A program made the translations under genes and the position numbers. The notes under the pieces are model-generated. The model was not told where the DNA came from and did not search any database. It saw only the letters and a list, made by a program, of their open reading frames with translations. Positions 18,564-27,959 of a stretch of 64,000 nt of DNA are shown here, piece by piece. Position 1 is the stretch's first letter, and the number at the start of each line of letters is the position of its first letter. The stretch is from Cytobacillus eiseniae (GTDB taxonomy: Bacteria; Bacillota; Bacilli; Bacillales; Cytobacillaceae): positions 1-64,000 of the forward strand of contig NZ_JAGIKZ010000009.1 of NCBI RefSeq assembly GCF_017874625.1, in the 5' to 3' direction.

Positions 18564-18875
18564 GTGGATTTCTTTATATATAACGAACGTCTTGGTATCC
18601 CAATCCCAGCATTTAATAAGGAATGGGATGATTATTCAAAAGAAACACAGCAAATGATTTTATTTCATTGGGAAAAAATTAGAGGCAGCATTCCAGACCG
18701 AATAAAAGATTTAGAGGAGCTTATCAATGAGAAACAGGCAATGCTCTCAGATGAAGGAGACTTTAATAAATCTTGTGAACTGAATAGTGAGATCGCTGAG
18801 CTTGCTTCGATCATTAATGACCTCTGGCTTTGGTACCGGACAAATCAGGATATTTCCGAAAAGATTCATATGTAA
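18564..18875 (+). CDS. hypothetical soluble protein
   Basis: 103-aa acidic, helical protein (EEWDDYSKETQQMILFHWEKIRG-like start region; later ELINEKQAMLSDEGDFNKSCELNSEIAELASIINDLWLWYR, in pieces), with a likely coiled coil at about 45-85. GGAGG at 18548-18552 is 11 nt before the GTG at 18564, which I prefer to an upstream TTG at 18543 overlapping the ribosome binding site. Not recognised. Monocistronic, divergent from argG, with a terminator behind it. Confidence 0.65.
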   Translation: MDFFIYNERLGIPIPAFNKEWDDYSKETQQMILFHWEKIRGSIPDRIKDLEELINEKQAMLSDEGDFNKSCELNSEIAELASIINDLWLWYRTNQDISEKIHM

Positions 18876-18936
18876 AAAAATTCACTAGTCGATAATGCAA
18901 CAATCCAGACTGTAAAATCAATAAAAATAGCTAATA

Positions 18937-18988
18937 AGAGGCGTCCAAAAAGTCAGTTTTAGACTTTTGAACGCCTCATTTCACTTTT
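18937..18988. terminator. bidirectional terminator, hypothetical gene / moaB
   Basis: GAGGCGTCCAAAAAGTC/GACTTTTGAACGCCTC long stem, T-rich on both sides, between convergent genes. Confidence 0.8.
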
Positions 18989-19027
18989 TATTGTATGCTA
19001 TTTTGATAAGTACATCTTTGCTCAGAA

Positions 19028-19540
19028 TTATAAATCCTTTTTCAACTCTCTTACAACATGTCCAAGCTCAGGGAGAATCAGCTTGTTCATCGCTAGCTTC
19101 ACTGCCCCAGATGAACCTGGCGTAGAGAAAATCGCTTTATCTTTTACTGTCCCAGCGATTGCACGAGATAAAATGGCTGCTGAGCCGATATCTTCCTGGT
19201 AGCTAAGCATTCGAAATAACTCACCAAAGCCGCTGATTTCTTTATCAAATAATTCTTTAACTGTTTCAATCGTAATATCCCGTAAGGCAATCCCAGTTCC
19301 ACCATTTGTAAGGATAACCTCAATATTCGGATCATTACATCCTTCTAAAACTTCTCTACGAAGCTCAGCAGCTTCATCCTTTACAATCGAATAACTATGT
19401 ACAATATGCCCCGCTTGCTCTAAAAAATCAATCATCAGCTTTCCGCTTTTGTCCGTATTTTTATCTCTTGTATCACTTACAGTAATCACCTTACACGAAA
19501 CCTGTTTTGGTGCTTCTTTCTTATGTTCAATCGTACTCAT
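19028..19540 (-). CDS. moaB: molybdenum cofactor biosynthesis protein B
   Basis: MoaB/MogA-fold protein binding molybdopterin. Signature ILTNGGTGIALRDITIET near residue 75-95 and FSTPGSSGAVKLAMNKLILPELGH near the C-terminus. 170 aa, usual length. No other molybdenum cofactor genes are nearby, as in B. subtilis where moaB also stands apart between argG and ackA. It lies 6 nt after the EcsC-family gene and probably shares its transcript. Confidence 0.93.
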   Translation of the reverse strand: MSTIEHKKEAPKQVSCKVITVSDTRDKNTDKSGKLMIDFLEQAGHIVHSYSIVKDEAAELRREVLEGCNDPNIEVILTNGGTGIALRDITIETVKELFDKEISGFGELFRMLSYQEDIGSAAILSRAIAGTVKDKAIFSTPGSSGAVKLAMNKLILPELGHVVRELKKDL

Positions 19541-19546
19541 CGAATC

Positions 19547-20380
19547 TCAGCCTTTCTTCTTATGTAAATATCTATATTGATAATATTTATGAGCAAATTC
19601 TGATACCTTTCTAGTCAGTTGATAATTTACACTGGCACCAATCGCCATGCTTATGAATGGAACGCCTTGAATTGACTTTTTACGAAAAATAAAAATAGCT
19701 ATTGCTTTCAATAATTGTTTTGCAGGCTGCTCAATCCACGTCACATCAGAAAGTTCTTCTTTGCCTTCATAAAAATAATAATCTTCTTGATTTTGAAGTT
19801 CACTCATTAATTCATCCCATATGCTGCCTTGCATGCGTGCTGGAAGGGTTGAAGCATGAAATACTTTGAGTGAAGTCATCATTTCATACGGTGTATTTAC
19901 TTCAATTCCATATGTCATCGCAATGAGCTGGACTACTCTTAAATTGATCACCGCCATTGCTGGAACATCTGCTCCAAGCATCAGTGAACTGCCTGTGCCA
20001 GCCAATCCTCCTTGCGCGAATGAATAGAGCCTATGACGAGCAATCTGCTGATCAGCAATAAATCGAAGCTGATCAATACTTAAATCTTGGAGGTCACGAA
20101 TCATTGCAATTTCAGAATCGAACACTCTTCCTGCTGTTAATATTCTCATCTTTGCATCACTTTGCATTTGTGAGCCTTGAACAAGCGCATGAAGATGAAA
20201 AAGCCAATTATCAAGGGTCGAAAAGAACTGCTCTTGCATATTTTCAGGAAGCAATGAAAAGGACTTTTCCAAATACTTCTCATATGTTAATTCAAAGTCA
20301 TTGGGCTCATAATTGTATAGCTTTGTTTCCCACTCGCGAATCTCGGCTAAAACCTTATTCTCTCGCATCGTCAATGCCAT
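19547..20380 (-). CDS. EcsC family protein
   Basis: 277 aa with the EcsC-family core (DLSIDQLRFIADQQIARHR; GGLAGTGSSLMLGADVPAMAVINLRVVQLIAMTYGI, in pieces, about 115-185), containing glycine-rich hydrophobic stretches that suggest membrane association. EcsC itself is encoded with an ABC transporter in Bacillus; its biochemical role is not known. GGAGG is 8 nt before the ATG at 20380, fixing the start. Upstream gene of a probable two-gene unit with moaB. Confidence 0.85.
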   Translation of the reverse strand: MALTMRENKVLAEIREWETKLYNYEPNDFELTYEKYLEKSFSLLPENMQEQFFSTLDNWLFHLHALVQGSQMQSDAKMRILTAGRVFDSEIAMIRDLQDLSIDQLRFIADQQIARHRLYSFAQGGLAGTGSSLMLGADVPAMAVINLRVVQLIAMTYGIEVNTPYEMMTSLKVFHASTLPARMQGSIWDELMSELQNQEDYYFYEGKEELSDVTWIEQPAKQLLKAIAIFIFRKKSIQGVPFISMAIGASVNYQLTRKVSEFAHKYYQYRYLHKKKG

Positions 20381-20533
20381 TATACATTCCTCCATCCCAA
20401 AACTCTTTTGCTTCAGTATAGCATAGTTAAACTAGGTAATTCTTCTTTGAAATAAGAGGTGAATGAAGAAAGCTGACATCCCCTACAAACTGAATGACAG
20501 ACTTGTATATTCAGTTTTACATCGAAAAAACGC

Positions 20534-20568
20534 AAAAAAACCACAGCTCAATTCATTAAAGCTGTGGC
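20534..20568 (-). terminator. ackA terminator
   Basis: CCACAGCT/AGCTGTGG stem with TTTTTTT on the minus strand, just past the ackA stop. Confidence 0.88.
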
Positions 20569-20574
20569 CATCAT

Positions 20575-21762
20575 TTATTTAGATAATCTCACTACATCTC
20601 TTGCAATCATCACTTCTTCATCTGTTGGGATAATCATGACTTTTACTGGTGAATGAGGGTAATTAATAAAAGCCTCTTCCCCACGAACTTTGTTCAGTGA
20701 TGGATCCCAGTAGACGCCCATAAATTCTAGCCCTCTAAGGACACGTGCACGAATGACATCACTGTTTTCTCCAATCCCAGCTGTAAAAATAATCGCATCT
20801 ACGCCACACATCCGCGCTGCATAGGATCCGATATATTTATGAATTCTTCCAGCAAAAACTTCAAGTGCTAATTTTGCACGATCATTTCCTTCTGATGCCT
20901 GAATTTCAATGTCACGCAAATCACTTGAAAAACCAGATACAGCAAGCATCCCACTCTTTTTGTTTAGGACATCTAATACCTCATCTGCTGTTTTATTTGT
21001 CTTTTCCATAATAAAAGGAATTAAAGCAGGGTCAATATTCCCTGATCGTGTTCCCATTGTCACACCTGCCAGGGGAGTAAATCCCATCGATGTATCGAGT
21101 GATTTTCCTCCTTCAATAGCTGCAATACTTGCTCCATTCCCAAGATGACAGGAAATCAATCGCAATTGTTCCAGTGGACGCCCAAGCATTTCTGCTGCTC
21201 GCTGTGACACATATTTATGTGAAGTCCCATGGAAACCATATTTTCGAATGCCAAAATCCTTATAATACTCATATGGCAAACTATATAAGTAGGCACTTTC
21301 AGGCATTGTTTGATGAAAAGCAGTATCAAAAACAGCAATTGCAGGTACATTTGGCAATACTTGCTGAAAAGCCTTAATACCTGTAATATTTGCTGGATTA
21401 TGAAGAGGGGCAAGATCTGATAATTCTTCAATTCTCTTTAATATGTCATCCGTAATTAATACCGAATCTGAGAACTCTTCTCCACCATGTACAACACGAT
21501 GGCCAATTCCTTCAATTTCATTTAATGATTGGATAATACCTAGTCCTGTTAATTTCTCTAGAATAAGTTTCACTGCAACCGCATGGTCTGGTATATCTGC
21601 TACTTCTTTAATTTTTTCTCCATTCACAACTATATTAAAGATTGAATCATTTAAGCCAATCCGTTCAATCAAACCCTTTGTAATGACTTCCTCACTTGGC
21701 ATATCAAATAACTGAAATTTTAATGAGGAACTACCGGCGTTTATTGCAATAATTTTTGCCAT
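20575..21762 (-). CDS. ackA: acetate kinase
   Basis: Converts acetyl phosphate and ADP to acetate and ATP, the overflow route from acetyl-CoA during growth on excess sugar. ASKHA fold: [13 protein letters not shown] at the N-terminus, [11 protein letters not shown] near residue 85, [22 protein letters not shown] near 205 and FTAGIGENS near 325. 395 aa, typical. A perfect cre sequence 135 nt upstream of the start codon fits CcpA activation known for B. subtilis ackA. Single gene with its own terminator. Confidence 0.98.
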   Translation of the reverse strand: MAKIIAINAGSSSLKFQLFDMPSEEVITKGLIERIGLNDSIFNIVVNGEKIKEVADIPDHAVAVKLILEKLTGLGIIQSLNEIEGIGHRVVHGGEEFSDSVLITDDILKRIEELSDLAPLHNPANITGIKAFQQVLPNVPAIAVFDTAFHQTMPESAYLYSLPYEYYKDFGIRKYGFHGTSHKYVSQRAAEMLGRPLEQLRLISCHLGNGASIAAIEGGKSLDTSMGFTPLAGVTMGTRSGNIDPALIPFIMEKTNKTADEVLDVLNKKSGMLAVSGFSSDLRDIEIQASEGNDRAKLALEVFAGRIHKYIGSYAARMCGVDAIIFTAGIGENSDVIRARVLRGLEFMGVYWDPSLNKVRGEEAFINYPHSPVKVMIIPTDEEVMIARDVVRLSK

Positions 21763-21896
21763 TTTTACAACCGCTCCTTTTATATAACAACCTCACCATA
21801 ACCATACAAGCTTATTTTGTACAATGAGTGTTATTAATATCTCTCAATTCCTCATTAAATCATTGTCTACCAAACATTTCAAGGAGCAGATTATTT

Positions 21897-21910
21897 TGTT
21901 ATCGTTTTCA
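21897..21910 (-). promoter_or_regulatory. cre site upstream of ackA
   Basis: Minus strand ATGAAAACGATAACAA matches WTGNAARCGNWWWCAW at every position. Its distance upstream of the gene fits activation by CcpA, as established for ackA in B. subtilis; ccpA itself is at 61647-62648. Confidence 0.8.
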
Positions 21911-21940
21911 TGACAAAGTAAAATATTTCAGAAATATAAA

Positions 21941-22399
21941 GAAAAAGCCGACTTCTGCAATAAGTAGTTCGATTCAAAGCTAGAAAATAAATCTAAGGAG
22001 GAGATAGAAAGTTGCAGATCTTCTTTTATTGATCCTAACTTACCTTTTAGGGGATCAGCTTGAGCTGCCAAACTGATATATAAACGGAAAATCTCCGCTT
22101 ATTTCGTAATTTTTAATAAAAAAAGAGTAAATAAGCGGAATAATTCCGTCTATTTACTCAAAAAATCAAAAAATAAAGGCTTTTACATTGAATAAGCGGA
22201 AAAAATCCGCTTATTTCTCCCCAAAACAGGCTTCTTACTGCATTTAAGCGGAATATCTCCGCTTATTTTTCTTTTGCTGGATGTAAAACCACTGCTGATT
22301 ACTGTGCGCTAAAAGCATGTAATTTAGCTTGATATTGACCTTGTAAATTCGTTTTTCTACTTCACTACCGAACTACTTACTTCTGCAATCGGCTTCTTC
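21941..22399. repeat. 459-bp intergenic element bounded by 31-bp composite inverted repeats
   Basis: Left end: GAAAAAGCCGA + CTTCTGCAA + TAAGTAGTTCG (21941-21971). Right end: CGAACTACTTA + CTTCTGCAA + TCGGCTTCTTC (22369-22399). The outer and inner 11-mers are inverted copies (10/11 and 11/11), while the middle 9-mer keeps the same direction. The right end abuts the ytxK stop. The interior holds the four-palindrome array and no ORF with a ribosome binding site. No gene is seen in the ackA–ytxK gap. Confidence 0.7.
22081..22270. repeat. array of four CGGA/TCCG palindromes (array 1)
   Basis: Units at 22081-22104, 22129-22155, 22191-22216 and 22242-22270, each close to AATAAGCGGA-n4/5-TCCGCTTATTT. 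Palindrome centres at 22091, 22142, 22203 and 22255, so steps of 51, 61 and 52 bp. The sequences between units are AT-rich and unrelated. Confidence 0.85.
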
Positions 22400-22400
22400 T

Positions 22401-23387
22401 TTATTTATTCTCTTTATGCCATCCATCGATTTTACGAAGGATTTTTTCCATTTCTGCTGTATTTGATAGGCTCGGTAAATTAACAAGGAGAACTTGCTTA
22501 GGCGGCTTTACGCCTTCCCCTTTCTTTTGAAGAATGAAAATGCTTTTGGCTGCCTTTTCGTTTTTAAATAGGCTACGCGGGAGTTGGAGAAGTCCTTGAA
22601 TATTTGCGTTTTCCTGAATATAAGTATGCAGCTTTGATGCTTGTTCACTTTCAAATAGACCGTTTGGGACAATAAAGAATAAATAGCCACCTGCCTTCAC
22701 ATGTCTCATGCTTTGCTCAATAAATAAATGATGTGCATATGTATGACCAGAATCTGCCTTCATCTCATATTCTGATGCTCTCACATCATTCGGATAATAA
22801 CCAACAGGCAAATCACTTACAACAACATCTGCCTCTTCAATAAAAAGCGGTTCAAGGCTATCCTGATTGAAGAATTGGATTGGATGCTGCTGTAAATTCG
22901 CATTTACATAGCTAAGCTTAATTAAGATATCATCTATATCAAGTCCGATCGCTTCAACATTTTTCTTTTGCTGATGATTAATCACTGTTGTTAATAAATT
23001 TCCTGTGCCGACAGCAGGGTCTAATAGTCGGAACGTTTCTTCCTTAACAAACTTATCCACTAAATAGCCTACTAGCATCCCAACCGCATCAGGCGTCATT
23101 TGATGATTCGGCTGAACGATCTCGTTCATCCCCTTCAAAATTGCTAATTGAAAGGATTTACGAATGTTTTCCTTTGAATATGTATGTAAATTAAGTGAAT
23201 CATAACTTTTCTTAAGTCTTTTAACCGTTACTTCACTTAGTTCATCCTTCTGCAAAATTCTTTCCTGAAATAGATTTTCTCCTGTTTCAGCTAATGCTTC
23301 TAAATATGTACATGCTAATTCTTCTTGCATGATCATTGCTGTTTCATTAAATACAGTAAATAATTCTTCTACAGGCGCTAAGCTCAT
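22401..23387 (-). CDS. ytxK: class I SAM-dependent methyltransferase YtxK
   Basis: 328-aa protein resembling N6-adenine DNA methyltransferases of type I restriction systems but standing alone. SAM motif I LLDPAVGTGNLLTTV at about 140-154; the catalytic motif DLPVGYY at about 198 replaces the NPPY of true adenine methylases. Conserved downstream of tpx in Bacillus; substrate unknown. Start ATG at 23387 follows AGGTAG. Not part of a restriction cluster here. Confidence 0.88.
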   Translation of the reverse strand: MSLAPVEELFTVFNETAMIMQEELACTYLEALAETGENLFQERILQKDELSEVTVKRLKKSYDSLNLHTYSKENIRKSFQLAILKGMNEIVQPNHQMTPDAVGMLVGYLVDKFVKEETFRLLDPAVGTGNLLTTVINHQQKKNVEAIGLDIDDILIKLSYVNANLQQHPIQFFNQDSLEPLFIEEADVVVSDLPVGYYPNDVRASEYEMKADSGHTYAHHLFIEQSMRHVKAGGYLFFIVPNGLFESEQASKLHTYIQENANIQGLLQLPRSLFKNEKAAKSIFILQKKGEGVKPPKQVLLVNLPSLSNTAEMEKILRKIDGWHKENK

Positions 23388-23510
23388 CTACCTACATCCT
23401 CCGTTCTAAATTCCTGTCCTATTTTAACATGCCCATTTGTACTCGTAAAATCGGAAAGACTTCACTCCCTCCGAAGTAGGCTGCAACAAGAATTTTTAGC
23501 TATGTTAGAA

Positions 23511-23540
23511 AAAATGCCCCGGGTAGTTACACCCGAGGCA
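23511..23540 (-). terminator. tpx terminator
   Basis: TGCCTCGGGT/ACCCGGGGCA stem with TTTTTT on the minus strand. Confidence 0.85.
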
Positions 23541-23546
23541 GTTCAT

Positions 23547-24047
23547 TTATTTTGCTTGCTTAACAGCTTCTATCGCTGCTTCATAGTTTGGATGATCAGT
23601 TGCTTCACTCACATATTCAGCATATGTAACTGTATCATTCGAATCAACAACAAAAACGGCACGTGCTAGCAGACGTAGCTCTTTAATCGCTACTCCATAT
23701 GCTTCACCAAATGAAAGATCACGATGATCTGAAACCGTTTGCACATTTTCAATTCCAGCAGCAGCACACCAGCGCTTTTGAGCAAATGGCAGATCCACAC
23801 TCACTGTAAGAATTTTCACATCGCCCAATTTAGAAGCTTCTTCATTAAAACGGCGAGTTTGTGCATCACACACACCCGTATCAATTGAAGGAACTACACT
23901 AATTAAGCGTACTTGTCCTTTTGTATCATCAAGTGTTACTTCAGATAAATCATTTGCAAGCACTTTAAAATTTGGAGCTTTCTCTCCTGCCTTTACTTCA
24001 TTTCCTAATAAAGTAACTGAATTCCCTTTAAATGTAATAGACGCCAT
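23547..24047 (-). CDS. tpx: thiol peroxidase (atypical 2-Cys peroxiredoxin)
   Basis: Reduces hydrogen and alkyl peroxides using thioredoxin. The peroxidatic Cys is in [14 protein letters not shown] near residue 60 and the resolving Cys in [13 protein letters not shown] near 93, the Tpx arrangement. 166 aa, typical. AAGGAGGAAGAAAAAG precedes the ATG. Monocistronic with its own terminator. Confidence 0.96.
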   Translation of the reverse strand: MASITFKGNSVTLLGNEVKAGEKAPNFKVLANDLSEVTLDDTKGQVRLISVVPSIDTGVCDAQTRRFNEEASKLGDVKILTVSVDLPFAQKRWCAAAGIENVQTVSDHRDLSFGEAYGVAIKELRLLARAVFVVDSNDTVTYAEYVSEATDHPNYEAAIEAVKQAK

Positions 24048-24156
24048 CTTTTTCTTCCTCCTTAAACATCATATGTACAATGTAAATCATATCTTTTTAG
24101 ACTCATTTTTGCAAAGATTAAATCTTTAATAAATTGCTCGCATTAACAATACCATG

Positions 24157-24190
24157 AAAAAAGTTAACTTCCTATTTTGGAAGTTAACCC
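24157..24190 (-). terminator. ytfJ terminator
   Basis: GTTAACTTCC/GGAAGTTAAC perfect stem with TTTTTT on the minus strand. Confidence 0.85.
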
Positions 24191-24196
24191 TATACA

Positions 24197-24688
24197 TCAT
24201 ATGTCTAAATCTTGTTTTGCTCCGTTATACTCTTGTTTATCTGTCTGATTTTGGGTTTGGGTATCTTTTTGTTTATTTTTCTTATCGAACATTTGTTGAA
24301 TCTTATCAACAGCTTGTGGAGCCAGATCAAGAATTCTTTCATATAAATGTGTGCTTTCATCAAGATGAACCATTTTCACCTCATTTGAGTTTACAATGAG
24401 AAAGGCAATTGGTGTAATTGAAACGCCGCCACCACTTCCTCCACCAAATGGATGTCCGCTTGATTGGCCTTGGCCTTGCCCTTGCCCTTGACTTCCACTA
24501 TTTGATTGGCCATCAAGTTTGAATTCACTCCCACCAGCTGCAAAACCAAAACCAACTTTGGATACCGTTAGAATCACGCTGCCATCAGGTGTTTCAACAG
24601 GGTCACCAATGATTGTATTCACATCAATCATTTCTTTCAGATTTTCCATCGCAGTTGTCATAAGCCCTTGAATTGGATGATCTGACAT
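24197..24688 (-). CDS. ytfJ: GerW family sporulation protein YtfJ
   Basis: 163 aa. YtfJ/GerW domain: MENLKEMIDVNTIIGDPVETPDGSVILTVSKVGFGFAAGG (in pieces, about 14-55). A Gly/Gln/Ser-rich linker (SQGQGQGQGQSSGHPFGGGSGGGV) is followed by the conserved ISITPIAFLIV-like block, and a polar Lys/Gln/Thr-rich tail. In B. subtilis it is a forespore protein that affects germination with lysozyme and nutrients. It follows ytfI by 15 nt and ends at a strong terminator. Confidence 0.92.
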   Translation of the reverse strand: MSDHPIQGLMTTAMENLKEMIDVNTIIGDPVETPDGSVILTVSKVGFGFAAGGSEFKLDGQSNSGSQGQGQGQGQSSGHPFGGGSGGGVSITPIAFLIVNSNEVKMVHLDESTHLYERILDLAPQAVDKIQQMFDKKNKQKDTQTQNQTDKQEYNGAKQDLDI

Positions 24689-24703
24689 ACTTAAGCCGCC
24701 CTT

Positions 24704-25393
24704 CTATACTGATTTTGTTTTATCATTAGATAAAGCAGATAAAGGCTTCGTTTTAAACTTTGCCTTCCCGCCCTTCCAATATTTAATCAATTTAAATGCT
24801 GCAACAATAGCATGTCCGATTCGGAATTGAAAAATACATGAAATAATCGTCTGTGACACGGCAAATTGAAATTGAGGAGTAATTGTCATATATGGTGATT
24901 CTTTAAGCTTCATATAATTGCTTAGGAGCCCAATCATACTCCCTTTCACCGCCCACAGCCCACCAGTGAGCATGCCAGTATATGCTGCATCTCCTAATCC
25001 AAACATCGTGTGCCATTCAAACCTTTTTACAGAAATCTTTTTCAAAAATTTGCGCACAATTTTATGAAGAGAAATGACATGGTTAAGGATTTCATTTGTA
25101 TCTTGCATCGAATTTAGAAGGTCTTTTGCTGAATACTGCTTCGTCTCAATTTCTTGTTCCCCTGCCGATTTCTCTTCCTTCATAACGATTGTTGGTGAGT
25201 TATCATCCACTTTTATTAAAGGAATATCTTTTTTATATTTTATAAGTCCAAACCATGCTTTACATTCAATTTTTAAATGGTCGTTATCATTATTATGATA
25301 ATAATATAAATAAATATTTAATCTCGTAACAATCAATAGAATAATGAGCAATAATAGTATGATTAAGGCAATGAGCAGCCACTTCAATCTCAT
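24704..25393 (-). CDS. ytfI: DUF2953 protein YtfI
   Basis: 229 aa: N-terminal membrane anchor (LLIALIILLLLIILLIVTRL, about 5-24), then a soluble domain with the DUF2953 blocks CKAWFGLIKYKKDIP and KRFEWHTMFGLGDAAYTGMLTGGLW (in pieces, about 45-165). It is always paired with ytfJ in Bacillus, and that pairing suggests a sporulation role; function otherwise unknown. Start: ATG at 25393 after AAGGGG, preferred over an overlapping GTG. Confidence 0.85.
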   Translation of the reverse strand: MRLKWLLIALIILLLLIILLIVTRLNIYLYYYHNNDNDHLKIECKAWFGLIKYKKDIPLIKVDDNSPTIVMKEEKSAGEQEIETKQYSAKDLLNSMQDTNEILNHVISLHKIVRKFLKKISVKRFEWHTMFGLGDAAYTGMLTGGLWAVKGSMIGLLSNYMKLKESPYMTITPQFQFAVSQTIISCIFQFRIGHAIVAAFKLIKYWKGGKAKFKTKPLSALSNDKTKSV

Positions 25394-25429
25394 CACACCC
25401 CTTCAGCTTATCATTATTTCCGAATACAA

Positions 25430-25465
25430 AAAAAATAAACCCGCCTTGCTAGAAGGCAGGTTTAA
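25430..25465 (-). terminator. yteJ terminator
   Basis: AAACCTGCCTT/AAGGCGGGTTT stem with TTTTTTTT on the minus strand. Confidence 0.85.
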
Positions 25466-25467
25466 AG

Positions 25468-25923
25468 CTATTTTTCATGAACAACTGTTGTATCTGAAAA
25501 TAAATCATGCAGTCCTTGCTTCTTTGGTAAAAAAGCAATAATCACATAACTGATAATCAGAGTGGCTGAAATAAAGCGACCAATCCATTCTCTAAAGAGT
25601 ATTGTCCGCCACGACAGTCCATTTCCTTCTAAATCAACTACCTTTAAACCAAATACCATCTTCCCAACCGTTTGATTAAAAAATTTCGTCATTAATACAA
25701 AATAACCATAGAATGTAATCGCTGTGATAATTGAAATCGGTGCGAAGATGCTATGTTCCTTTAAAGATATATCCAATAATCTAAATATCGGATTAACAAT
25801 CAAACGATCAATGCTCCCAATTACAATTAAATCTAAGAGATATGCCCAAAAGCGCATCCAAAATCCAGCAAATCGAACGGGAATATGGTTTCCAATCATA
25901 TCCTTCTGCTCATTTAAAGTCAT
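25468..25923 (-). CDS. yteJ: RDD family membrane protein YteJ
   Basis: 151 aa with the RDD signature (GFWMRFWAYLLDLIVIGSID at about 20-39) and about three further membrane segments. RDD proteins are small polytopic membrane proteins, some acting as antiporters. In B. subtilis YteJ forms a complex with SppA at the membrane and inhibits its peptidase, with a role in lantibiotic resistance. It follows sppA by 11 nt, as expected for the operon. Confidence 0.9.
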   Translation of the reverse strand: MTLNEQKDMIGNHIPVRFAGFWMRFWAYLLDLIVIGSIDRLIVNPIFRLLDISLKEHSIFAPISIITAITFYGYFVLMTKFFNQTVGKMVFGLKVVDLEGNGLSWRTILFREWIGRFISATLIISYVIIAFLPKKQGLHDLFSDTTVVHEK

Positions 25924-25934
25924 CTTAACACCAC

Positions 25935-26945
25935 CTATTCAGCATATAAATACATGAGGCGCGGTGAATTAGGCTGTGATAATAATTTCATTACTCCCGC
26001 CATTTCCATGTCCTGTCCAATTAACTTTTGCGCCCCCATACTGAATAATGAGCCAAAGCCTAAGTTATCCGTATATTTAATAACCTTTGCTCCCTCTAGT
26101 TCATGATCCACTTTCAAGGCATCGATTACACCCTCAACATAGCCAAATCCATCAATTAAATTTAATTCTAATGCTTGACGTCCATCATAAATCCTGCCAT
26201 CAGCAATTTTCTTCACCTGTTCAACAGACAGATTCCGTCCTTCAGAAATAACCTTCACAAAGCCTTCATAGGAATTATTAATCATCGTTTGCAAAATATT
26301 CTTTTCATCATCTGTCATTTCTCTTGATGGACTCATAATATCCTTATATGGACCGCTTTTAATTGTAACGAAATCAACCCCATACTTTTCAGCAAGCCCA
26401 GCATAATTTATGCCTTGCATAATCACACCGAGGGAACCAGTCAACGTTTCTGGACTTGCAAAGATTTTGTCAGCTGGTGCAGAAATATAATATCCACCTG
26501 AAGCAGCCATTGAACCCATTGAAATATAAACAGGCTTCTTTGTCTCCTCTTGGATTTCCTTTATTTTGTCATGGATTTGTGCACTTTCAACGACTCCTCC
26601 ACCAGGAGTATTTACTTGAATAATGACAGCCTTCACCGTATTATCTTCTTTTACTTGGTTAAGCTTGTCCATAAATGCTCGGTGATTGTAGCCTCCGGTA
26701 GTAAAAATCGAAGCCGCTTCACCAGTATCCTGGATTGTCCCGTTTACATCTAATACAGCTATTTTCTTCATTTCACTGCCTTCTTCAATTACTTCTTCCA
26801 TAAATACATCATTACTGCCTGCAAATAATTCTGTTATCGAGCTTTCCACATCACTAAATGCAATCCCAGTAGCAATATTCGTAATAATTGAAAACACAAA
26901 TAATGCACCAGCAATTAGTAATGCTGCCCACCGTTTTCCATTCAT
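25935..26945 (-). CDS. sppA: signal peptide peptidase SppA
   Basis: Membrane-anchored serine protease that degrades leftover signal peptides and membrane fragments. N-terminal anchor AALLIAGALFVFSIITNIAT; catalytic Ser in SMAASGGYYISAPADKIFA and Lys in TIKSGPYKDIMSPSREM. The frame extends 30 codons further upstream, but CAGGAGGAGG before the ATG at 26945 and the MN-KRW start of Bacillus SppA mark the real start (336 aa). Operon with yteJ. Confidence 0.94.
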   Translation of the reverse strand: MNGKRWAALLIAGALFVFSIITNIATGIAFSDVESSITELFAGSNDVFMEEVIEEGSEMKKIAVLDVNGTIQDTGEAASIFTTGGYNHRAFMDKLNQVKEDNTVKAVIIQVNTPGGGVVESAQIHDKIKEIQEETKKPVYISMGSMAASGGYYISAPADKIFASPETLTGSLGVIMQGINYAGLAEKYGVDFVTIKSGPYKDIMSPSREMTDDEKNILQTMINNSYEGFVKVISEGRNLSVEQVKKIADGRIYDGRQALELNLIDGFGYVEGVIDALKVDHELEGAKVIKYTDNLGFGSLFSMGAQKLIGQDMEMAGVMKLLSQPNSPRLMYLYAE

Positions 26946-27100
26946 CAAATCCTCCTCCTGTTCTCTATTCACTTTACGAGGTTCCCCTTTAAAATGATTC
27001 AAAAACTTGAAACTGTTTTCAACATCCATTATCATACCAAATAATTGGCTATATGTTAAAATTATAATAAATCAACTATTATTTGACTGGAGGCTATCAG

Positions 27101-27901
27101 ATGACAGCTCGCCGTAATTTATATTTTTATCATAAAAAGGATACGAAAATGATTGAAAAGGTTCAATCATTATACGACCTAGCAGAAGCTCATCAATTCA
27201 ATATTGTGAACGATCCTAAAAAGGCCAATATTATTGTTAGTATTGGTGGAGATGGGGCATTTCTGCAGGCTGTTCGTAAAACAGGTTTTCGCGATGATTG
27301 TTTATATGCGGGAATTTCAACAACAGGCAGCCTAAGCATGTACTGTGATTTCCAATTAGATGATCGACCAAAAATGCTTGGAGCAATAACAAAAGAGCAA
27401 ATTGAAGTACGTCGTTATCCTACAATTGAAGTAACGATTGATAATCAAACTTCCTTTCATTGCTTAAATGAATTTAGTATCCGATCGCCAATCATTAAAA
27501 CCTTTCTTCTTGATGTTTACATAGATGATCTTCACTTTGAGACATTTAGAGGAGATGGAATGATCGTTGCAACACCTACAGGAAGCACAGCATACAATAA
27601 ATCATTAAGAGGCTCAATTGTCGACCCGCTGCTTCCATGTATGCAGGTCAGTGAAATGGCTTCATTAAATAATAATCGTTACCGAACACTCGGCTCCTCC
27701 TTTATTCTAAGTGGCGAACGTAAACTGATGCTTAGTGTCGTTCAAGATGGCAATGAGCATCCTACAATGGGCATGGATAATGAGGCAATAAGCATACGGC
27801 ATGTGAAAGAAATTGAAATTAAATTGAGTGAAAAACGAATTAAAACGGTCAAACTTAAAGATAATTCCTTCTGGGAAAAAGTACAAAGGACTTTTTTATA
27901 A
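27101..27901 (+). CDS. nadF: NAD kinase
   Basis: ATP (or polyphosphate)-dependent phosphorylation of NAD to NADP. The GGDG motif in IVSIGGDGAFLQAV and the FRGDGMIVATPTGSTAYNKS stretch are both present. 266 aa, matching the second NAD kinase of B. subtilis (YtdI, NadF), which lies at the same place beside sppA. Start ATG at 27101 follows GGAGG; an upstream TTG frame overlaps that site. Transcribed away from sppA. Confidence 0.94.
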   Translation: MTARRNLYFYHKKDTKMIEKVQSLYDLAEAHQFNIVNDPKKANIIVSIGGDGAFLQAVRKTGFRDDCLYAGISTTGSLSMYCDFQLDDRPKMLGAITKEQIEVRRYPTIEVTIDNQTSFHCLNEFSIRSPIIKTFLLDVYIDDLHFETFRGDGMIVATPTGSTAYNKSLRGSIVDPLLPCMQVSEMASLNNNRYRTLGSSFILSGERKLMLSVVQDGNEHPTMGMDNEAISIRHVKEIEIKLSEKRIKTVKLKDNSFWEKVQRTFL

Positions 27902-27917
27902 AGACTCAATTTCTACT

Positions 27918-27959
27918 AAAAAAAACTTCAATCAATGCAGCATTGATTGAAGTTTTTTC
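27918..27959. terminator. bidirectional terminator nadF / RocB-like gene
   Basis: AAAAAACTTCAATCAATGC/GCATTGATTGAAGTTTTTT, a long perfect stem between convergent genes. Confidence 0.92.

Noticed and set aside
22081-22270. CRISPR array
   Set aside because: Units are short imperfect palindromes with AT-rich gaps of about 24-36 bp of unequal length, only four units, and no cas genes anywhere in the window.
22401-23387. ytxK as a restriction-modification methylase
   Set aside because: It lacks the NPPY catalytic motif and has no restriction or specificity gene beside it; it is a conserved chromosomal gene next to tpx in Bacillus.
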